Notes under the pieces: model-generated | Databases searched by the model: none | What the model was told of the DNA's origin: nothing | Seen by the model: only the letters and a program-made list of their open reading frames with translations | Made by a program: the position numbers and the translations under genes | Shown here: positions 36,330-46,355 of the stretch, piece by piece | Layout of the letters: every line of letters starts with the position of its first letter | Numbering within the stretch: the first letter of the stretch is position 1 | Origin: Pontibacter russatus | GTDB lineage: Bacteria > Bacteroidota > Bacteroidia > Cytophagales > Hymenobacteraceae | Direction: 5' to 3' | DNA: 64,000 bases | Assembly (NCBI RefSeq): GCF_009931655.1 | Contig: NZ_CP047984.1 | Coordinates: 1,798,001 to 1,862,000 of the forward strand

Positions 36330-36599
36330 GCAAAACCATAAACCTATCTATAACTCCCGCCGAACCTTGAGCCAAGCAGCAATAGACAACACACCCGTCC
36401 GCAAAGTTCCCGGCAGCCCGCAAGCGGCAGCCTCCTGTACCCGCACCGCCCCGGCTTCACCGGGAAAACAAGACCACTCGCGGCTTCACTCAAGCCAAAG
36501 CCCGGTCAGTTTGCCTCTATACGCGCGCTCCCCGCCGCGACACCACCAAACCAGGTTATGTATGCCCTTTCAATCAACTGCTGAAAAAACCCGCGCTTT

Positions 36600-38471
36600 A
36601 TGACGTCGACGCTCTCTACGCTTGATTATATTGTTTTTGTGCTGTATGCCGTGATTATCGTAGCCCTGGGCCTTTGGGTGTCGAGGTCTGAGAAAGGCGT
36701 GCAGAAGACAGCCCAGGATTATTTCCTGGCCGACAATTCCCTCACCTGGTGGGCCGTGGGCTCCTCCCTGATTGCCGCCAACATCTCCGCCGAGCACTTT
36801 ATCGCCATGTCGGGCTCCGGCTACGCCATCGGGCTCGCCATCGCCGCCTACGAGTGGATTGCCGCCATCGCCCTGATAGTGGTCGCCAAGTATTTCCTGC
36901 CCGTTTTTCTGGACAAGGGGATCTACACGATGCCCCAGTTTCTGCAGGAGCGGTACAACAAAGGGGTGAGCACGGCCTTTGCCATCTTCTACCTGCTGGT
37001 GTACGTGTTCGTGAACCTGACGGCGGTGAGTTACCTGGGCGCGCTGGCGCTGGAGAAAATAATGGGCGTGCCGCTTACTTTCGGCATCGTGGGCTTGCTG
37101 GTGTTTTCGGGTGTCTACTCCATATATGGCGGCATGAAAGCGGTGGCCTGGACGGACGTGGTGCAGGTGATTTTCCTGGTGGGCGGCGGGCTTATCACGA
37201 CCTATATCGCCCTGGATGCCGTGGGTGGGGGTGACGGCGTTTTTGCTGGGTTTGCCCATATATACGAACGGGCGAGAGACCATTTTGTCATGGTTGTGCC
37301 GGAGGGCCGGATAGCGGTGCCCGACGGCGCGGGCGGCACGAAAGACGCGTTTCAGGACCTCCCCGGCCTGGCCGTTATCCTGGGCAGCATGTGGCTCACC
37401 AACCTGGGCTTCTGGGGCTTCAACCAGTTTATCATCCAGAAGGGACTGGCGGCGAAAAGCATCACCGAGGCGAAACGCGGGCTTCTGTTTGCGGGCTACC
37501 TGAAAATCCTGATACCGCTGATCGTGGTTATTCCGGGCATCACGGCCTACGTGCTCTTCAACGACTACAGCCCCGGCGAACTGGCCGCCATCTTAGGCAA
37601 ACCGCTGGCCGCTGTCGGCACCATCGAAAAGTCGGATGAGGCGTACCCGTGGCTGTTGAAGAACTTTGTGCCTTCCGGCTTCCGGGGGCTTGCGTTCGCG
37701 GCGCTGGCCGCCGCCGTCGTCTCGTCGCTGGCCTCCATCATCAACAGCACGTCCACCATCTTCACCATCGATTTGTACAAGACGTTCTTCCGGCCGGCGG
37801 CCGAAAGCAGGGAGTTGGTGCGCGTAGGAAGGCTGGTGGCCGTCCTGGCCCTGGCCATCGCCGCCGTGGTTGCCCCACAGTTGCAGACGCTGGACCAGGT
37901 GTACCAGTATATACAGGAGTACACCGGCTATATATACCCCGGCACCATCGTGGTGTTTGTGATGGGGCTCTACTGGAAGCAAATGACACAGAACGCCGCA
38001 CTCTGGACAGCCATTGTCACCATTCCGGCCGGGATAATCTTTAAACTCATATACCCTGAAATGCCCTTTATCCTGCGCATCGGCTACGTTTTTATCTTCC
38101 TGTGCGTGCTGGCCTCGGTGATCAGTTTTATGGAGCGGGGAAGGAAAGTAAGGGTGCCTAAACCGGAAGGCAACCGGTACAAGCGCCTGCTCCAGACGAG
38201 TTATATCCTTTTTGCGCTGGCCTTTGTTTGCTTTGTGATCGGGGTGCTTTACTCCGCCGAATACAGTTACCTCGGCCTGGAGTCCATCTATACCATGTCC
38301 ATGATCTTCCTGATGCTCGGCATTATCGTTTACACCAACACCCGACTGGACACGGCCGACAAAAAAGCGATTATCTCAGACCCGGTGCTGTTCAAAACGC
38401 AGTCTGGCTTTAATGTAGCCGCCGCCGGAATACTCGCCATTATCGGCACGCTGTATTACTTTTTCTGGTAG
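36600..38471 (+). CDS. SLC5-type sodium:solute symporter
   Basis: The 623-residue inner-membrane protein has about 13-14 hydrophobic segments. It has the sodium/glucose-cotransporter fold: TLDYIVFVLYAVIIVALG in the first helix, NSLTWWAVGSSLIAANISAEH and GSGYAIG in the unwound-helix region, YSIYGGMKAVAWTDVVQ and the late AALAAAVVSSLASIINSTSTIF. Members take up sugars, inositol or related solutes with Na+. The next gene is myo-inositol oxygenase, so myo-inositol is the most likely substrate (inference from context). No signal for regulation is seen. Confidence 0.9.
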   Translation: MTSTLSTLDYIVFVLYAVIIVALGLWVSRSEKGVQKTAQDYFLADNSLTWWAVGSSLIAANISAEHFIAMSGSGYAIGLAIAAYEWIAAIALIVVAKYFLPVFLDKGIYTMPQFLQERYNKGVSTAFAIFYLLVYVFVNLTAVSYLGALALEKIMGVPLTFGIVGLLVFSGVYSIYGGMKAVAWTDVVQVIFLVGGGLITTYIALDAVGGGDGVFAGFAHIYERARDHFVMVVPEGRIAVPDGAGGTKDAFQDLPGLAVILGSMWLTNLGFWGFNQFIIQKGLAAKSITEAKRGLLFAGYLKILIPLIVVIPGITAYVLFNDYSPGELAAILGKPLAAVGTIEKSDEAYPWLLKNFVPSGFRGLAFAALAAAVVSSLASIINSTSTIFTIDLYKTFFRPAAESRELVRVGRLVAVLALAIAAVVAPQLQTLDQVYQYIQEYTGYIYPGTIVVFVMGLYWKQMTQNAALWTAIVTIPAGIIFKLIYPEMPFILRIGYVFIFLCVLASVISFMERGRKVRVPKPEGNRYKRLLQTSYILFALAFVCFVIGVLYSAEYSYLGLESIYTMSMIFLMLGIIVYTNTRLDTADKKAIISDPVLFKTQSGFNVAAAGILAIIGTLYYFFW

Positions 38472-38485
38472 GCGGCCAATGAAAG

Positions 38486-38511
38486 GCCCGCCATTTGGAC
38501 TTATGGCGGGC
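38486..38511 (+). terminator. Hairpin after the symporter gene
   Basis: GCCCGCCAT (38486-38494) pairs perfectly with ATGGCGGGC (38503-38511), 8 nt loop, 14 nt after the symporter stop. No U-tract. It separates the symporter from the inositol oxygenase gene. Confidence 0.6.
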
Positions 38512-38736
38512 ACGAGCAACCACGGTTTACGATGGCGGCTGGAGATATATGCCGCGCCGCGTTCGCTTTTATTCCTTCCTGGAGGGTGAGGTTTCCGGTA
38601 CCCTAATCGACGGATTAGCTGAATTTTCGTAGTTCATGTTAATTAATACAGGGATTTACAGGATTAAATATTTTAAATTCAGTACATTAGGTTATATAAC
38701 TGGTAAAAAATACTTTCATTTTAAAAACATCACACT

Positions 38737-39615
38737 ATGAAAGCCATCAATATAGACGAAAAGAACCCCTTGGAAAGCCTGGATGTCTGGGAGGAGGACC
38801 TGCTGGAACGCTTCCCTGATCCGGAAGACAAAGCACCCGGCAAATCGAAGGAGGAGTACCGCAACTATGAAACGCCTGCCCGCGAAACGGTGAAGGAGTT
38901 TTACCGCCTCAACCACCTGCACCAGTCCTACGACTTTGTCTTGCAGAAGGAGAAGGAGTTCCTGAAATTCGACAAGAAGGAGATGCCCATATGGGATGCC
39001 TTCACGTTCCTGAACCAGTTGGTGGACGACTCTGACCCGGACACGGACCTGGACCAGATGCAGCATCTGCTGCAGACCTCAGAGGCTATCCGCGCCGACG
39101 GCCACCCCGACTGGATGGTGCTGGTGGGCCTGCTGCACGACATGGGCAAAGTGCTGTGCCTGTTCGGGGAGCCGCAATGGGCCGTGGTAGGAGACACCTT
39201 TCCGGTAGGCTGCGCTTTCTCGGACAAAATCGTCTATTCAGAGTTTTTCAAGGATAACCCGGACTACAACGACAGCCGCTACAATACCAAGTTCGGGGTA
39301 TACAGCCCGAACTGCGGCCTGCGCAACGTGCATATGTCGTGGGGCCACGACGAGTATGTGTACCAGATGATGAAGGACCACCTGCCGGAGCCCGCTTTAT
39401 ATATGCTCCGCTACCATTCGTTCTACCCGCAGCACCGCGAAAATGCCTACGACCACCTGCTGGACAGCCACGACCGGGAGATGTTTGAGTGGGTGCGGCT
39501 CTTCAACCCGTATGATCTGTACTCCAAGACCCCGACGCCCCCAGACTGGAACAAACTGCGCCCCTATTACGAGGACCTGGTGGCGAAATACCTCCCGCCC
39601 ACACTCAAGTTTTAG
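38737..39615 (+). CDS. myo-Inositol oxygenase family protein
   Basis: The 292-residue protein is a full-length match to myo-inositol oxygenase, the di-iron HD-type enzyme that converts myo-inositol and O2 to D-glucuronate. All six iron ligands can be placed: His110 ([12 protein letters not shown]), His134-Asp135 ([10 protein letters not shown]), His204 (SWGHDEYVY), His227 (LRYHSFYP) and Asp260 (FNPYDLY). Lys138 and the [16 protein letters not shown] stretch are also conserved. It has no signal peptide, so it is cytosolic, unlike most genes here. It follows a sodium symporter and precedes a secreted phosphodiesterase. Product glucuronate links to the acid-sugar theme of the window. Confidence 0.95.
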   Translation: MKAINIDEKNPLESLDVWEEDLLERFPDPEDKAPGKSKEEYRNYETPARETVKEFYRLNHLHQSYDFVLQKEKEFLKFDKKEMPIWDAFTFLNQLVDDSDPDTDLDQMQHLLQTSEAIRADGHPDWMVLVGLLHDMGKVLCLFGEPQWAVVGDTFPVGCAFSDKIVYSEFFKDNPDYNDSRYNTKFGVYSPNCGLRNVHMSWGHDEYVYQMMKDHLPEPALYMLRYHSFYPQHRENAYDHLLDSHDREMFEWVRLFNPYDLYSKTPTPPDWNKLRPYYEDLVAKYLPPTLKF

Positions 39616-39667
39616 GAGTTATATATAAGTTCGCGGAAGCGTTGCGGCCATAGCCCGTACTTATTAA

Positions 39668-39709
39668 ATCCGGAAGCAGGAAGTGCATTTGTGCTTCCTG
39701 CTTCCGGAT
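39668..39709 (+). terminator. Strong hairpin after myo-inositol oxygenase
   Basis: A perfect 16 bp stem, ATCCGGAAGCAGGAAG (39668-39683) against 39694-39709, with a 10 nt loop, 52 nt after the stop. No clear U-tract. Probable terminator, so the phosphodiesterase gene likely has its own promoter. Confidence 0.7.
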
Positions 39710-39864
39710 AAGTTGCGGCTGCGCCAGCGCTCCGTGATTTTTAGGGATAGCGGGCAGAACAAACAGCTCGCCGCAACCTTCCCTGCACTGAGTCGCGAAG
39801 GTTTGCCTCTATATATAACCCACAGACATTTCACTATATAAACGAAGTCTCGACCACACCCCTG

Positions 39865-40671
39865 ATGTTCGCCAAAAAGACATTTCTCCCGCTCCTGCTT
39901 CTCATTTTTATATGGCAGGGCCTGTACGCCCAAAAGCTTTACACGGCCGCCAACGTGCATGCCCACAACGACTATGAGCAGCCCGTGCCCTTTTTCGCGG
40001 CTTATGACGCTCAGGCAGGCTCGATAGAGGCCGATGTGTTCCTGAAAAACGGCGCGTTATATGTGGCGCACGACCCCGGGGACATCCTGCCTGACCGCAC
40101 GCTGGAGGCGCTTTACCTGAAGCCCCTCCAGAAAAAGATACAGCAGAACAACGGAGCGCCCTACAGCCTGCCGGAAGCAAAGCTGCAATTGCTGATTGAT
40201 TTGAAAACGGACGGGAAAGCAACGCTGCCGGTGCTGGTGAAAACGCTGGAAAAATACCCCGGGATAAGTCAGAACCCCGCCGTGCAGGTGGTGGTCAGCG
40301 GCAACAGGCCTGCCCCGGCCACCTGGTCGCAGTACCCGGATTTCATTTATTTCGACGGCAGGCCAGGAGAAACATATACCCCAGCAGAATTAGAGCGTAT
40401 CGCCTTGTTCAGCGACAGTTTCCGGAACTATACCCAGTGGAGCGGCGAAGGGCCGATTGCCAAAGAGGACCAAGCTAAAATGGAGCGGACGATTGACAGC
40501 GTGCATCAACTGGACAGGAAATTCCGCTTCTGGGCAACGCCCGACAATGAAGCATCCTGGCAAACACTGCTGCGCCTGGGGGTGGATTATATAGGCACGG
40601 ATGACGTGGCGGGCTTGACCAGCTATCTGAAAGATGTACCGGCTGATGCGCCGCGTCGCAAAGAACCTTAA
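39865..40671 (+). CDS. Secreted PLC/GDPD-like phosphodiesterase
   Basis: The 268-residue product has a Sec signal (FLPLLLLIFIWQGLYAQ) and a TIM-barrel of the PI-PLC/glycerophosphodiester phosphodiesterase superfamily. Visible active-site residues are His32-x-His34-Asn35-Asp36 (VHAHNDYEQP), Glu55 and Asp57 (SIEADVFL) and His69 (YVAHDPGD). Later landmarks are LLIDLKTDG and YIGTDDVAGL. The family cleaves phosphodiester bonds of glycerophospho-alcohols or inositol lipids. Next to an Na+ symporter and inositol oxygenase, release of inositol from phospholipid head groups is an attractive inference, but not proven by sequence. Confidence 0.88.
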   Translation: MFAKKTFLPLLLLIFIWQGLYAQKLYTAANVHAHNDYEQPVPFFAAYDAQAGSIEADVFLKNGALYVAHDPGDILPDRTLEALYLKPLQKKIQQNNGAPYSLPEAKLQLLIDLKTDGKATLPVLVKTLEKYPGISQNPAVQVVVSGNRPAPATWSQYPDFIYFDGRPGETYTPAELERIALFSDSFRNYTQWSGEGPIAKEDQAKMERTIDSVHQLDRKFRFWATPDNEASWQTLLRLGVDYIGTDDVAGLTSYLKDVPADAPRRKEP

Positions 40672-40730
40672 ACGGCTCCCTCACCTCATCCCACCTCAGT
40701 CATACACAGGCCCTGGAGGCGGGGCCGTTT
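40670..40730 (+). terminator. Possible terminator after phosphodiesterase
   Basis: AAACGGC (40670-40676) can pair with GCCGTTT (40724-40730) and encloses an inner GGCCC/GGGCC stem; the 3' side is followed by a T-rich stretch. The long loop makes it uncertain. Confidence 0.3.
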
Positions 40731-41186
40731 CATCTCTACTTTTGTCATCCTTTACGGATCTTGTGGGCAAGTGGCAAGTGCTTGCCTCCTCGGAAAGTCC
40801 CTTCTGTATCACCCAAGTCTCTTAACAGAATGACTGGAGATAGTTACTTTAGGATTTCAGGCTAAAACGGTCCTGGCCGTGCCACGGTGGGTTCGCATAT
40901 CTCCCTAAGCCGCTTCTTTCGAATCAAAAAATGAACTTTATTTCTGCAATAAGTGCTAAGCATTCAGGCGGCTGCTGAGTTGTTTTTCGTGGATGAAAGC
41001 TTTTACACCGTTATCAGGAATCCTACTTCTGGAGAGCGATTTCGCAGTAGCCGGCTCTCTCGCCGGGAACCGGATTTATACATGCACCTGTGTATTTGAA
41101 CTTGCGGCAAGATGTACTAATTTGGAAGCTTTCTTGCGTCTGTACATACCTTAAGCTCTGCCTACGCCTGATTTGCCCCACACCAT
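40672..41186 (+). other. Gene-free interval upstream of FG-GAP copy 2
   Basis: No credible gene on either strand over 515 bp. It holds the possible terminator at its left end, a small GGCAAG/CTTGCC stem near 40766-40786 and a promoter candidate near the right end. Confidence 0.6.
41095..41124 (+). promoter_or_regulatory. Promoter candidate for FG-GAP copy 2
   Basis: TTTG at 41095-41098 is followed after 19 nt by TAATTTG at 41118-41124. This resembles the Bacteroidota -33 TTTG / -7 TAnnTTTG pair, but the -7 box is one base short. It lies about 60 bp before the gene start. Confidence 0.35.
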
Positions 41187-44100
41187 ATGAAGCATATAGT
41201 TTTCTTTTTTATAGGCGCCGCGTTTCTGCTGAGCAGCTGCGAGGAAAAGGAACCCCAGCTCTTCCAGCTACTGTCGCCGGACGATACGGGCATCACTTTC
41301 AGCAACAACCTGCCCGAAAACGACACCCTCAACGCCATTGAGTACGACTACCTGTACAACGGCGCCGGCGTGGCCATCGGGGACATCAACAGCGACGGGC
41401 TGCAGGACATTTTTTTTGGTGGCAACATGGTGACGAGCAGGCTGTACCTGAACAAGGGAAACCTGCAGTTTGAGGACATCACCGAACAGGCGGGCGTTGC
41501 CACCGACCGCTGGGTAACAGGCGTTGCGATGGCCGATATCAACAGCGACGGCCATACGGATATATATGTCTGCGTGGCCGGGCCGAACAAAACGGCTGAA
41601 AAGCCCAACATGCTGTTTGTGAACAACGGCGACGGCACCTTCACGGAGTCTGCCCGGGCATATGGCCTGGCCGATACGGGCTACAGCACCCAGGCCGCTT
41701 TCCTCGACTATGACAAGGACGGCGACCTGGACATGTACCTGCTCACCAATGCGCTGGAGAGCTTCCCGCGTAACAACTCGCGCCCAAAGAAAACCAACGG
41801 CCAGGGCCTGAGCACCGACAGGCTGTACCGCAACAACGGCGACAACACGTTTACGGACGCGTCCAGGGAGGCCGGTATCCTGCTGGAAGGCTATGGCCTG
41901 GGCGTGGGCATTGCCGACATCAACAACGACGGGTGGCTCGACATATATGCGGCGAACGACTTCATCACAAACGATATCCTCTACATTAGCAACCGCGACG
42001 GCACTTTCACCGACAAATCGCGGCAGTACCTGAAGCACCATAGCTGGAATGCCATGGGAACGGATATAGCCGACTTCAACAACGACGGCCTGCTGGACAT
42101 TGTGACCGTGGACATGCTGCCGCCCGACAACCAGCGGGAAAAAACCATGATCGGGGCCGCCAACTACGACCGCTTCAAGCACAACCTCACGCTGGGCTAC
42201 CAGCCGCAGTACATCCGCAACACGCTGCAACTGAACAACGGCAACGGCACCTTCAGCGAAATCGGTCAGCTGGCGGGCATCCACCGGACAGACTGGAGCT
42301 GGGCTCCCCTGTTTGCCGATTACGACAACGACGGCCGCCGCGACCTCCTCATCACCAACGGGTACCGCAAGGACGTCACCAACCTCGACTTTATCATATA
42401 CAAGCGCCAGGAAGGGCGGTTTGGAGATGATGCGAGCCAGTCCAAGGCGATGGCCAAGCTGATAAAAGAGCTGCCCGGCGTGAAAGTACACAACTATATA
42501 TACCAGAACACCGGCAACCTCTCCTTCGCGGACAAGTCTGAGGAGTGGGGCCTGGACGCTCCCTCCTACACCAACGGCACCGCCTTTGCCGACCTCGACA
42601 ACGACGGCGACCTGGACCTGGTGATGAATAACATCGACGAGGCCGCCTTTATATATCGGAACGAGGCCAACACGCTGCCCGACCGGCATTACCTGCGCGT
42701 AAAACTGGAAGGCGATGTACTGAACAAAGCCGGGCTCGGCGCCAAACTCACCCTCACCTCCAACGGCCAGCAGCAGTACCACGACCACTCGGTGTACCGC
42801 GGCTATAAGTCCACAGTGGAGAACGCGGTGCACTTTGGTTTGGGCAAAGCCACGCAGGCAGACGCCCTGGAAGTGATATGGCCGGACGGCAAACAGCAGA
42901 CCATCCGGAACATAAAAGCCGACCAGGTGCTGACCTTGCGCCACGCCGATGCCACCGTGCCAGCCCCTTCCCCCGCCCCTGCTGCCATTGCCACACTTTT
43001 CAAGGCGCAGGACAGCACCGCCACCGGCATCAGTTACCAGCACAGGGAGCATGACTTTATAGACTTTAAGCTGCAGCCCCTGCTCATGCAGAAGTACTCG
43101 CAGGGTGGCCCTGGCATGGCCGTTGGCGATGTGAACGGAGATGGCCTCGAGGATTTATATATAGGCGGCTCTTCGGATACCCCCGGAAAGCTCTACCTGC
43201 AGGCAGCGGCTGGCACTTTCAAAGAAGCCGCCCTGGCGGACGCACCAAAACACGGCGATGACATGGGCAGCCTCTTCTTTGACGCCGACAACGACGGCGA
43301 CCTTGATTTATATATCGTGAGCGGCGGAAGCGAGTTCAAGGACGGCTCGGCGGAGTACCAGGACCGGCTCTATATGAACGACGGCAAAGGCTCATTTGCC
43401 CCGGCCCCTGCTGCGCTGCCCGGCATCAAGTCCAGCGGCTCGTGCGTGGTGGCGGCTGATTATGACAAAGACGGCGACCTCGATTTGTTTGTGGGGGGTC
43501 GGGTGGTGCCGCAGCGTTACCCTTTGCCTGCCAGCAGCTACATTCTCCAGAACAATGGCGGCACCTTTACGGATGTGACCGAAAAGGTATGCCCCGCACT
43601 GAAGCAAATCGGGCTGGTTACTTCCGCGCTCTGGACGGACGCAGACCAGGACGGGCAAATCGACCTGCTGCTGGCTGGGGAGTGGATGCCGGTCACTTTG
43701 CTCAAAAACAAGAGCGGCAAGTTTGAGGACGTGACAAAAAACACGGGCCTGCAGGAGGCTGTGGGCTGGTGGAACAGCCTGGCGGCGGGTGACTTTGACA
43801 GCGACGGGGATATGGATTATATAGGCGGCAACTTCGGCCTCAACTCCGACTACAAGGCCTCCCCCGAAGAGCCCATCACCATCACGGCAAAAGACTTCGA
43901 CAGCAACGGCAGCATCGACCCGGTGCTGGGCCGCTACCTGATGGGCCAGAATTTCCCCGCCCACCCCCGCGACGCCATGACCGACCAGATGGTGTCGATG
44001 CGCAGGAAGTTCCAGACGTTTGAGCAGTACGCGGGCATCGGCTACAACGAGCTTTTCTCGGAGGAGGATTTAGCGGATGCCGTGGTGGCGCAAAGCACCC

Positions 44101-44696
44101 ACCTGCAGAGCAGCTATATCGAGAACCTGGGCAACGGAAAATTCAAAATGACAGCGCTCCCCATACAGGCGCAGTTCGCCCCGGTGTTCGGCATTACGGT
44201 GAACGACTACAACGGCGACGGTAACCTGGACCTGCTGCTGGCGGGCAACAACTACGCGACGGAGGTGCAGACAGGCTGGTACGATGCCTCCATTGGCCTA
44301 TATATGCAAGGAAACGGGAAGGGCGGCTTCGCCCCTGTTCCGGTTACGGAGAGCGGTTTTTTTGTGGATACGGATGCGAAGGGCATGGCCGAACTGGCGC
44401 TGCCGGAGGGAAAAAGCCTGGTACTCTCCGCCTCTAACCAGGGGCCGGTGAAAACTTATATATATAAGCAGCGGCACAGCGCCCTGCCACTCCGGCCCTC
44501 CGACGCCTGGGCAACTGTTACACTGCAGGATGGCCGGAAAATGCGGCAGGAGTTTTACTACGGCTCCGCGTATTTGTCCCAGTCGTCCAGAACACTGGCG
44601 GTGCCCGCAGGGGCGAGGGCCGTAACCATATACGACTTTGCCGGAAAGGGCAGGCAAGTTGACCTGCAGGAGGACAAACTGGCGCTCCGGCCTTAG
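41187..44696 (+). CDS. FG-GAP/VCBS repeat lipoprotein with UnbV (ASPIC) domain, copy 2
   Basis: The 1169-residue lipoprotein has lipobox FLLSSC followed by EEKEP, an acidic start that favours surface export. It shows the same layout as copy 1: seven Asp-rich loops (DINSDGLQDIFF to DLDNDGDLDLVM), an ASPIC/UnbV domain at about 503-585 (RGYKSTVENAVHFGLG, VIWPDGK), seven more loops (DVNGDGLEDLYI to DYNGDGNLDLLL) and a C-terminal YYGSAYLSQSSRTLAV segment. Internal loops should bind Ca2+ in two beta-propellers. It starts the plus-strand cluster with the haloperoxidase and copies 3 and 4. Ligand unknown. Confidence 0.9.
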   Translation: MKHIVFFFIGAAFLLSSCEEKEPQLFQLLSPDDTGITFSNNLPENDTLNAIEYDYLYNGAGVAIGDINSDGLQDIFFGGNMVTSRLYLNKGNLQFEDITEQAGVATDRWVTGVAMADINSDGHTDIYVCVAGPNKTAEKPNMLFVNNGDGTFTESARAYGLADTGYSTQAAFLDYDKDGDLDMYLLTNALESFPRNNSRPKKTNGQGLSTDRLYRNNGDNTFTDASREAGILLEGYGLGVGIADINNDGWLDIYAANDFITNDILYISNRDGTFTDKSRQYLKHHSWNAMGTDIADFNNDGLLDIVTVDMLPPDNQREKTMIGAANYDRFKHNLTLGYQPQYIRNTLQLNNGNGTFSEIGQLAGIHRTDWSWAPLFADYDNDGRRDLLITNGYRKDVTNLDFIIYKRQEGRFGDDASQSKAMAKLIKELPGVKVHNYIYQNTGNLSFADKSEEWGLDAPSYTNGTAFADLDNDGDLDLVMNNIDEAAFIYRNEANTLPDRHYLRVKLEGDVLNKAGLGAKLTLTSNGQQQYHDHSVYRGYKSTVENAVHFGLGKATQADALEVIWPDGKQQTIRNIKADQVLTLRHADATVPAPSPAPAAIATLFKAQDSTATGISYQHREHDFIDFKLQPLLMQKYSQGGPGMAVGDVNGDGLEDLYIGGSSDTPGKLYLQAAAGTFKEAALADAPKHGDDMGSLFFDADNDGDLDLYIVSGGSEFKDGSAEYQDRLYMNDGKGSFAPAPAALPGIKSSGSCVVAADYDKDGDLDLFVGGRVVPQRYPLPASSYILQNNGGTFTDVTEKVCPALKQIGLVTSALWTDADQDGQIDLLLAGEWMPVTLLKNKSGKFEDVTKNTGLQEAVGWWNSLAAGDFDSDGDMDYIGGNFGLNSDYKASPEEPITITAKDFDSNGSIDPVLGRYLMGQNFPAHPRDAMTDQMVSMRRKFQTFEQYAGIGYNELFSEEDLADAVVAQSTHLQSSYIENLGNGKFKMTALPIQAQFAPVFGITVNDYNGDGNLDLLLAGNNYATEVQTGWYDASIGLYMQGNGKGGFAPVPVTESGFFVDTDAKGMAELALPEGKSLVLSASNQGPVKTYIYKQRHSALPLRPSDAWATVTLQDGRKMRQEFYYGSAYLSQSSRTLAVPAGARAVTIYDFAGKGRQVDLQEDKLALRP

Positions 44697-44908
44697 CCGA
44701 TAACTGGTCTGTGCTGCTGTTTTGGATAGGCTGTCTAGAGTAATGCTATCCCCAGCATGTGGTGCTGAATATTTGTGGCCAGAGCCGGAACTTGTTTTAT
44801 ATAAAAGTAATTGGTTACTTACAACTGCTATGGTGGCTTGTTTTTGTAAACCCTTGTACAGAAACAAATTAACAGAGATTATAGCACACCTACACCCTTT
44901 CAACACAT

Positions 44909-46258
44909 ATGAAGAGTCTTAAATCTTTACTGTACTTACTGCTGATCCCCCTCCTGCTGGGCTGTGAGGAAAAACACGATATAGCCGGGCTGGACAAGTT
45001 TTCGCAGTCGCAGCTGATTGTGTGGAACGGGCACCTGAGCGAGATCATCATCAAGGACATCTTTAACCCGCCCGTGGCCAGCCGCATCTATTCTTACCCC
45101 AACATTGCGGCCTACGAGGCCCTGGCCCCTGCCTACCCGCAATACGGCTCCCTTGCCAGCCAGCTCAGCGGCCTGCCGGACGTGCCCCAGCCGGATACCA
45201 CCCAGGAACTTTACCTGCCGGTGTCGAGCATCATCGCTTTCTCTACCGTTGGCAAAAAGCTCATCCTCGACGAGCTGAAGATGGAGGAATACGAGGCCAA
45301 ATACCTGGCGCAAATCAAAAAGATAGGGATAAAGGAAGAGGTGCTGAACAACTCCATCGCCTACGGACGGCAGGTGGGCGAGCATATACTGGCCTGGTCT
45401 AAAAAGGATGGCTACACAGAAACCCGCGCCCTCACGCGCCACGTCATTTCCAAAGAGCCCGGCGCCTGGCAACCCACCGCCCCGGACTATATGCCTGCCG
45501 TGGAGCCGCACTGGAGCAAAATGAGGCCTTTTGTCATGGACTCGGCGGCGCAGTGCAAGCCTTCTTTGCCCACCGCCTTCGACTCCCTCGCCACGTCCGA
45601 CTTTTACAAGGAGGCGATGGAGGTATATGACGTTGTGAAAAATATTGACGAGGACAAACTGCTGATAGCCCGCTTTTGGGATGATAACCCGAACGTGTCG
45701 TACACCACCGGCCACGTGACCTACTTCAAGCAAAAGCTGACGCCCCCGGGCCACTGGATGTCTATTACCAGTTCCGCCATCCGCGACAAAAAACTAAATA
45801 TGATAGAGGCCGCCGAAACCTACGTGATGGTGGCCACCGCGGTAGCCGACGGTTTCATCAGCTGCTGGGACGCCAAATACGCCTACAACTCCATCCGCCC
45901 GGACACCTATATAGAGCGCTACATCGACGCAGACTGGGACCCGGTGCTGCAGACGCCTCCGTTCCCGGAGTTCCCGAGCGGGCACAGCGTCATATCAGCG
46001 GCGGCGGCCACCGTGCTCACCCACAAGTTCGGCGACGCCTATGCTTTTGTTGATTCCACGCAAATGGCCATTGGTCTGCCGCCGCGCCAGTTCAGCTCCT
46101 TCAACGAGGCTGCGCTGGAGGCAGGGGAAAGCAGGATATACGGGGGCATCCACTTCCGCCCTGCCTGCGACCTTGGCGCAGAGCAAGGCAGAGAGGTAGG
46201 CGACCTGGTGGTCACGAAGTTGAAAACCCGTGGCGGTGAGCGGACAGCAAAGCTGTAG
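44909..46258 (+). CDS. Vanadium-dependent haloperoxidase / PAP2-like lipoprotein
   Basis: The 449-residue protein starts with a lipoprotein signal (LLLIPLLLGC then EEKHD). The three vanadate/phosphate-binding motifs are intact: Lys323-x6-Arg330-Pro (KYAYNSIRP), PSGH at 356-359 and SR-x5-H (Ser408-Arg409, His415). These are shared by vanadium haloperoxidases and PAP2 phosphatases; the overall length and the helical N-terminal half (WNGHLSEIIIKDIFNPPVAS) favour the bacterial haloperoxidase-like group. Reaction is either halide oxidation by peroxide or phosphate-ester hydrolysis, at the cell surface or periplasm. It lies between two giant FG-GAP/UnbV genes. Confidence 0.9.
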   Translation: MKSLKSLLYLLLIPLLLGCEEKHDIAGLDKFSQSQLIVWNGHLSEIIIKDIFNPPVASRIYSYPNIAAYEALAPAYPQYGSLASQLSGLPDVPQPDTTQELYLPVSSIIAFSTVGKKLILDELKMEEYEAKYLAQIKKIGIKEEVLNNSIAYGRQVGEHILAWSKKDGYTETRALTRHVISKEPGAWQPTAPDYMPAVEPHWSKMRPFVMDSAAQCKPSLPTAFDSLATSDFYKEAMEVYDVVKNIDEDKLLIARFWDDNPNVSYTTGHVTYFKQKLTPPGHWMSITSSAIRDKKLNMIEAAETYVMVATAVADGFISCWDAKYAYNSIRPDTYIERYIDADWDPVLQTPPFPEFPSGHSVISAAAATVLTHKFGDAYAFVDSTQMAIGLPPRQFSSFNEAALEAGESRIYGGIHFRPACDLGAEQGREVGDLVVTKLKTRGGERTAKL

Positions 46259-46299
46259 CTTGCAGCCAGTTCTTCCACCCTGATGATTACTTATTATTG

Positions 46300-46341
46300 A
46301 AAAGCAGTCTGCATTGGCTAACAGGCCGGCATGCTGCTTTT
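46300..46341 (+). terminator. Terminator after haloperoxidase-like gene
   Basis: AAAAGCAG (46300-46307) pairs with CTGCTTTT (46334-46341), followed by TT, 41 nt after the stop. Its position argues that translation of the next gene starts at 46356, not at the ATG at 46314 within the hairpin. Confidence 0.6.
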
Positions 46342-46355
46342 TTCAATTACCACAC

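Noticed and set aside
36322..36603. Open frame of 93 codons between sigma factor 2 and the symporter
   Set aside because: Overlaps the sigma factor stop and the symporter start, and encodes Pro/Ser/Arg/His-rich sequence with no likeness to a protein family.
38711..38718. TACTTTCA upstream of the inositol oxygenase gene as a promoter -7 box
   Set aside because: Two mismatches to TAnnTTTG and no TTTG at the expected distance.
44724..44751. GGATAG/CTATCC stem between FG-GAP copy 2 and the haloperoxidase-like gene as a terminator
   Set aside because: Only 6 bp with a 16 nt loop and no U-tract; not distinguishable from chance.
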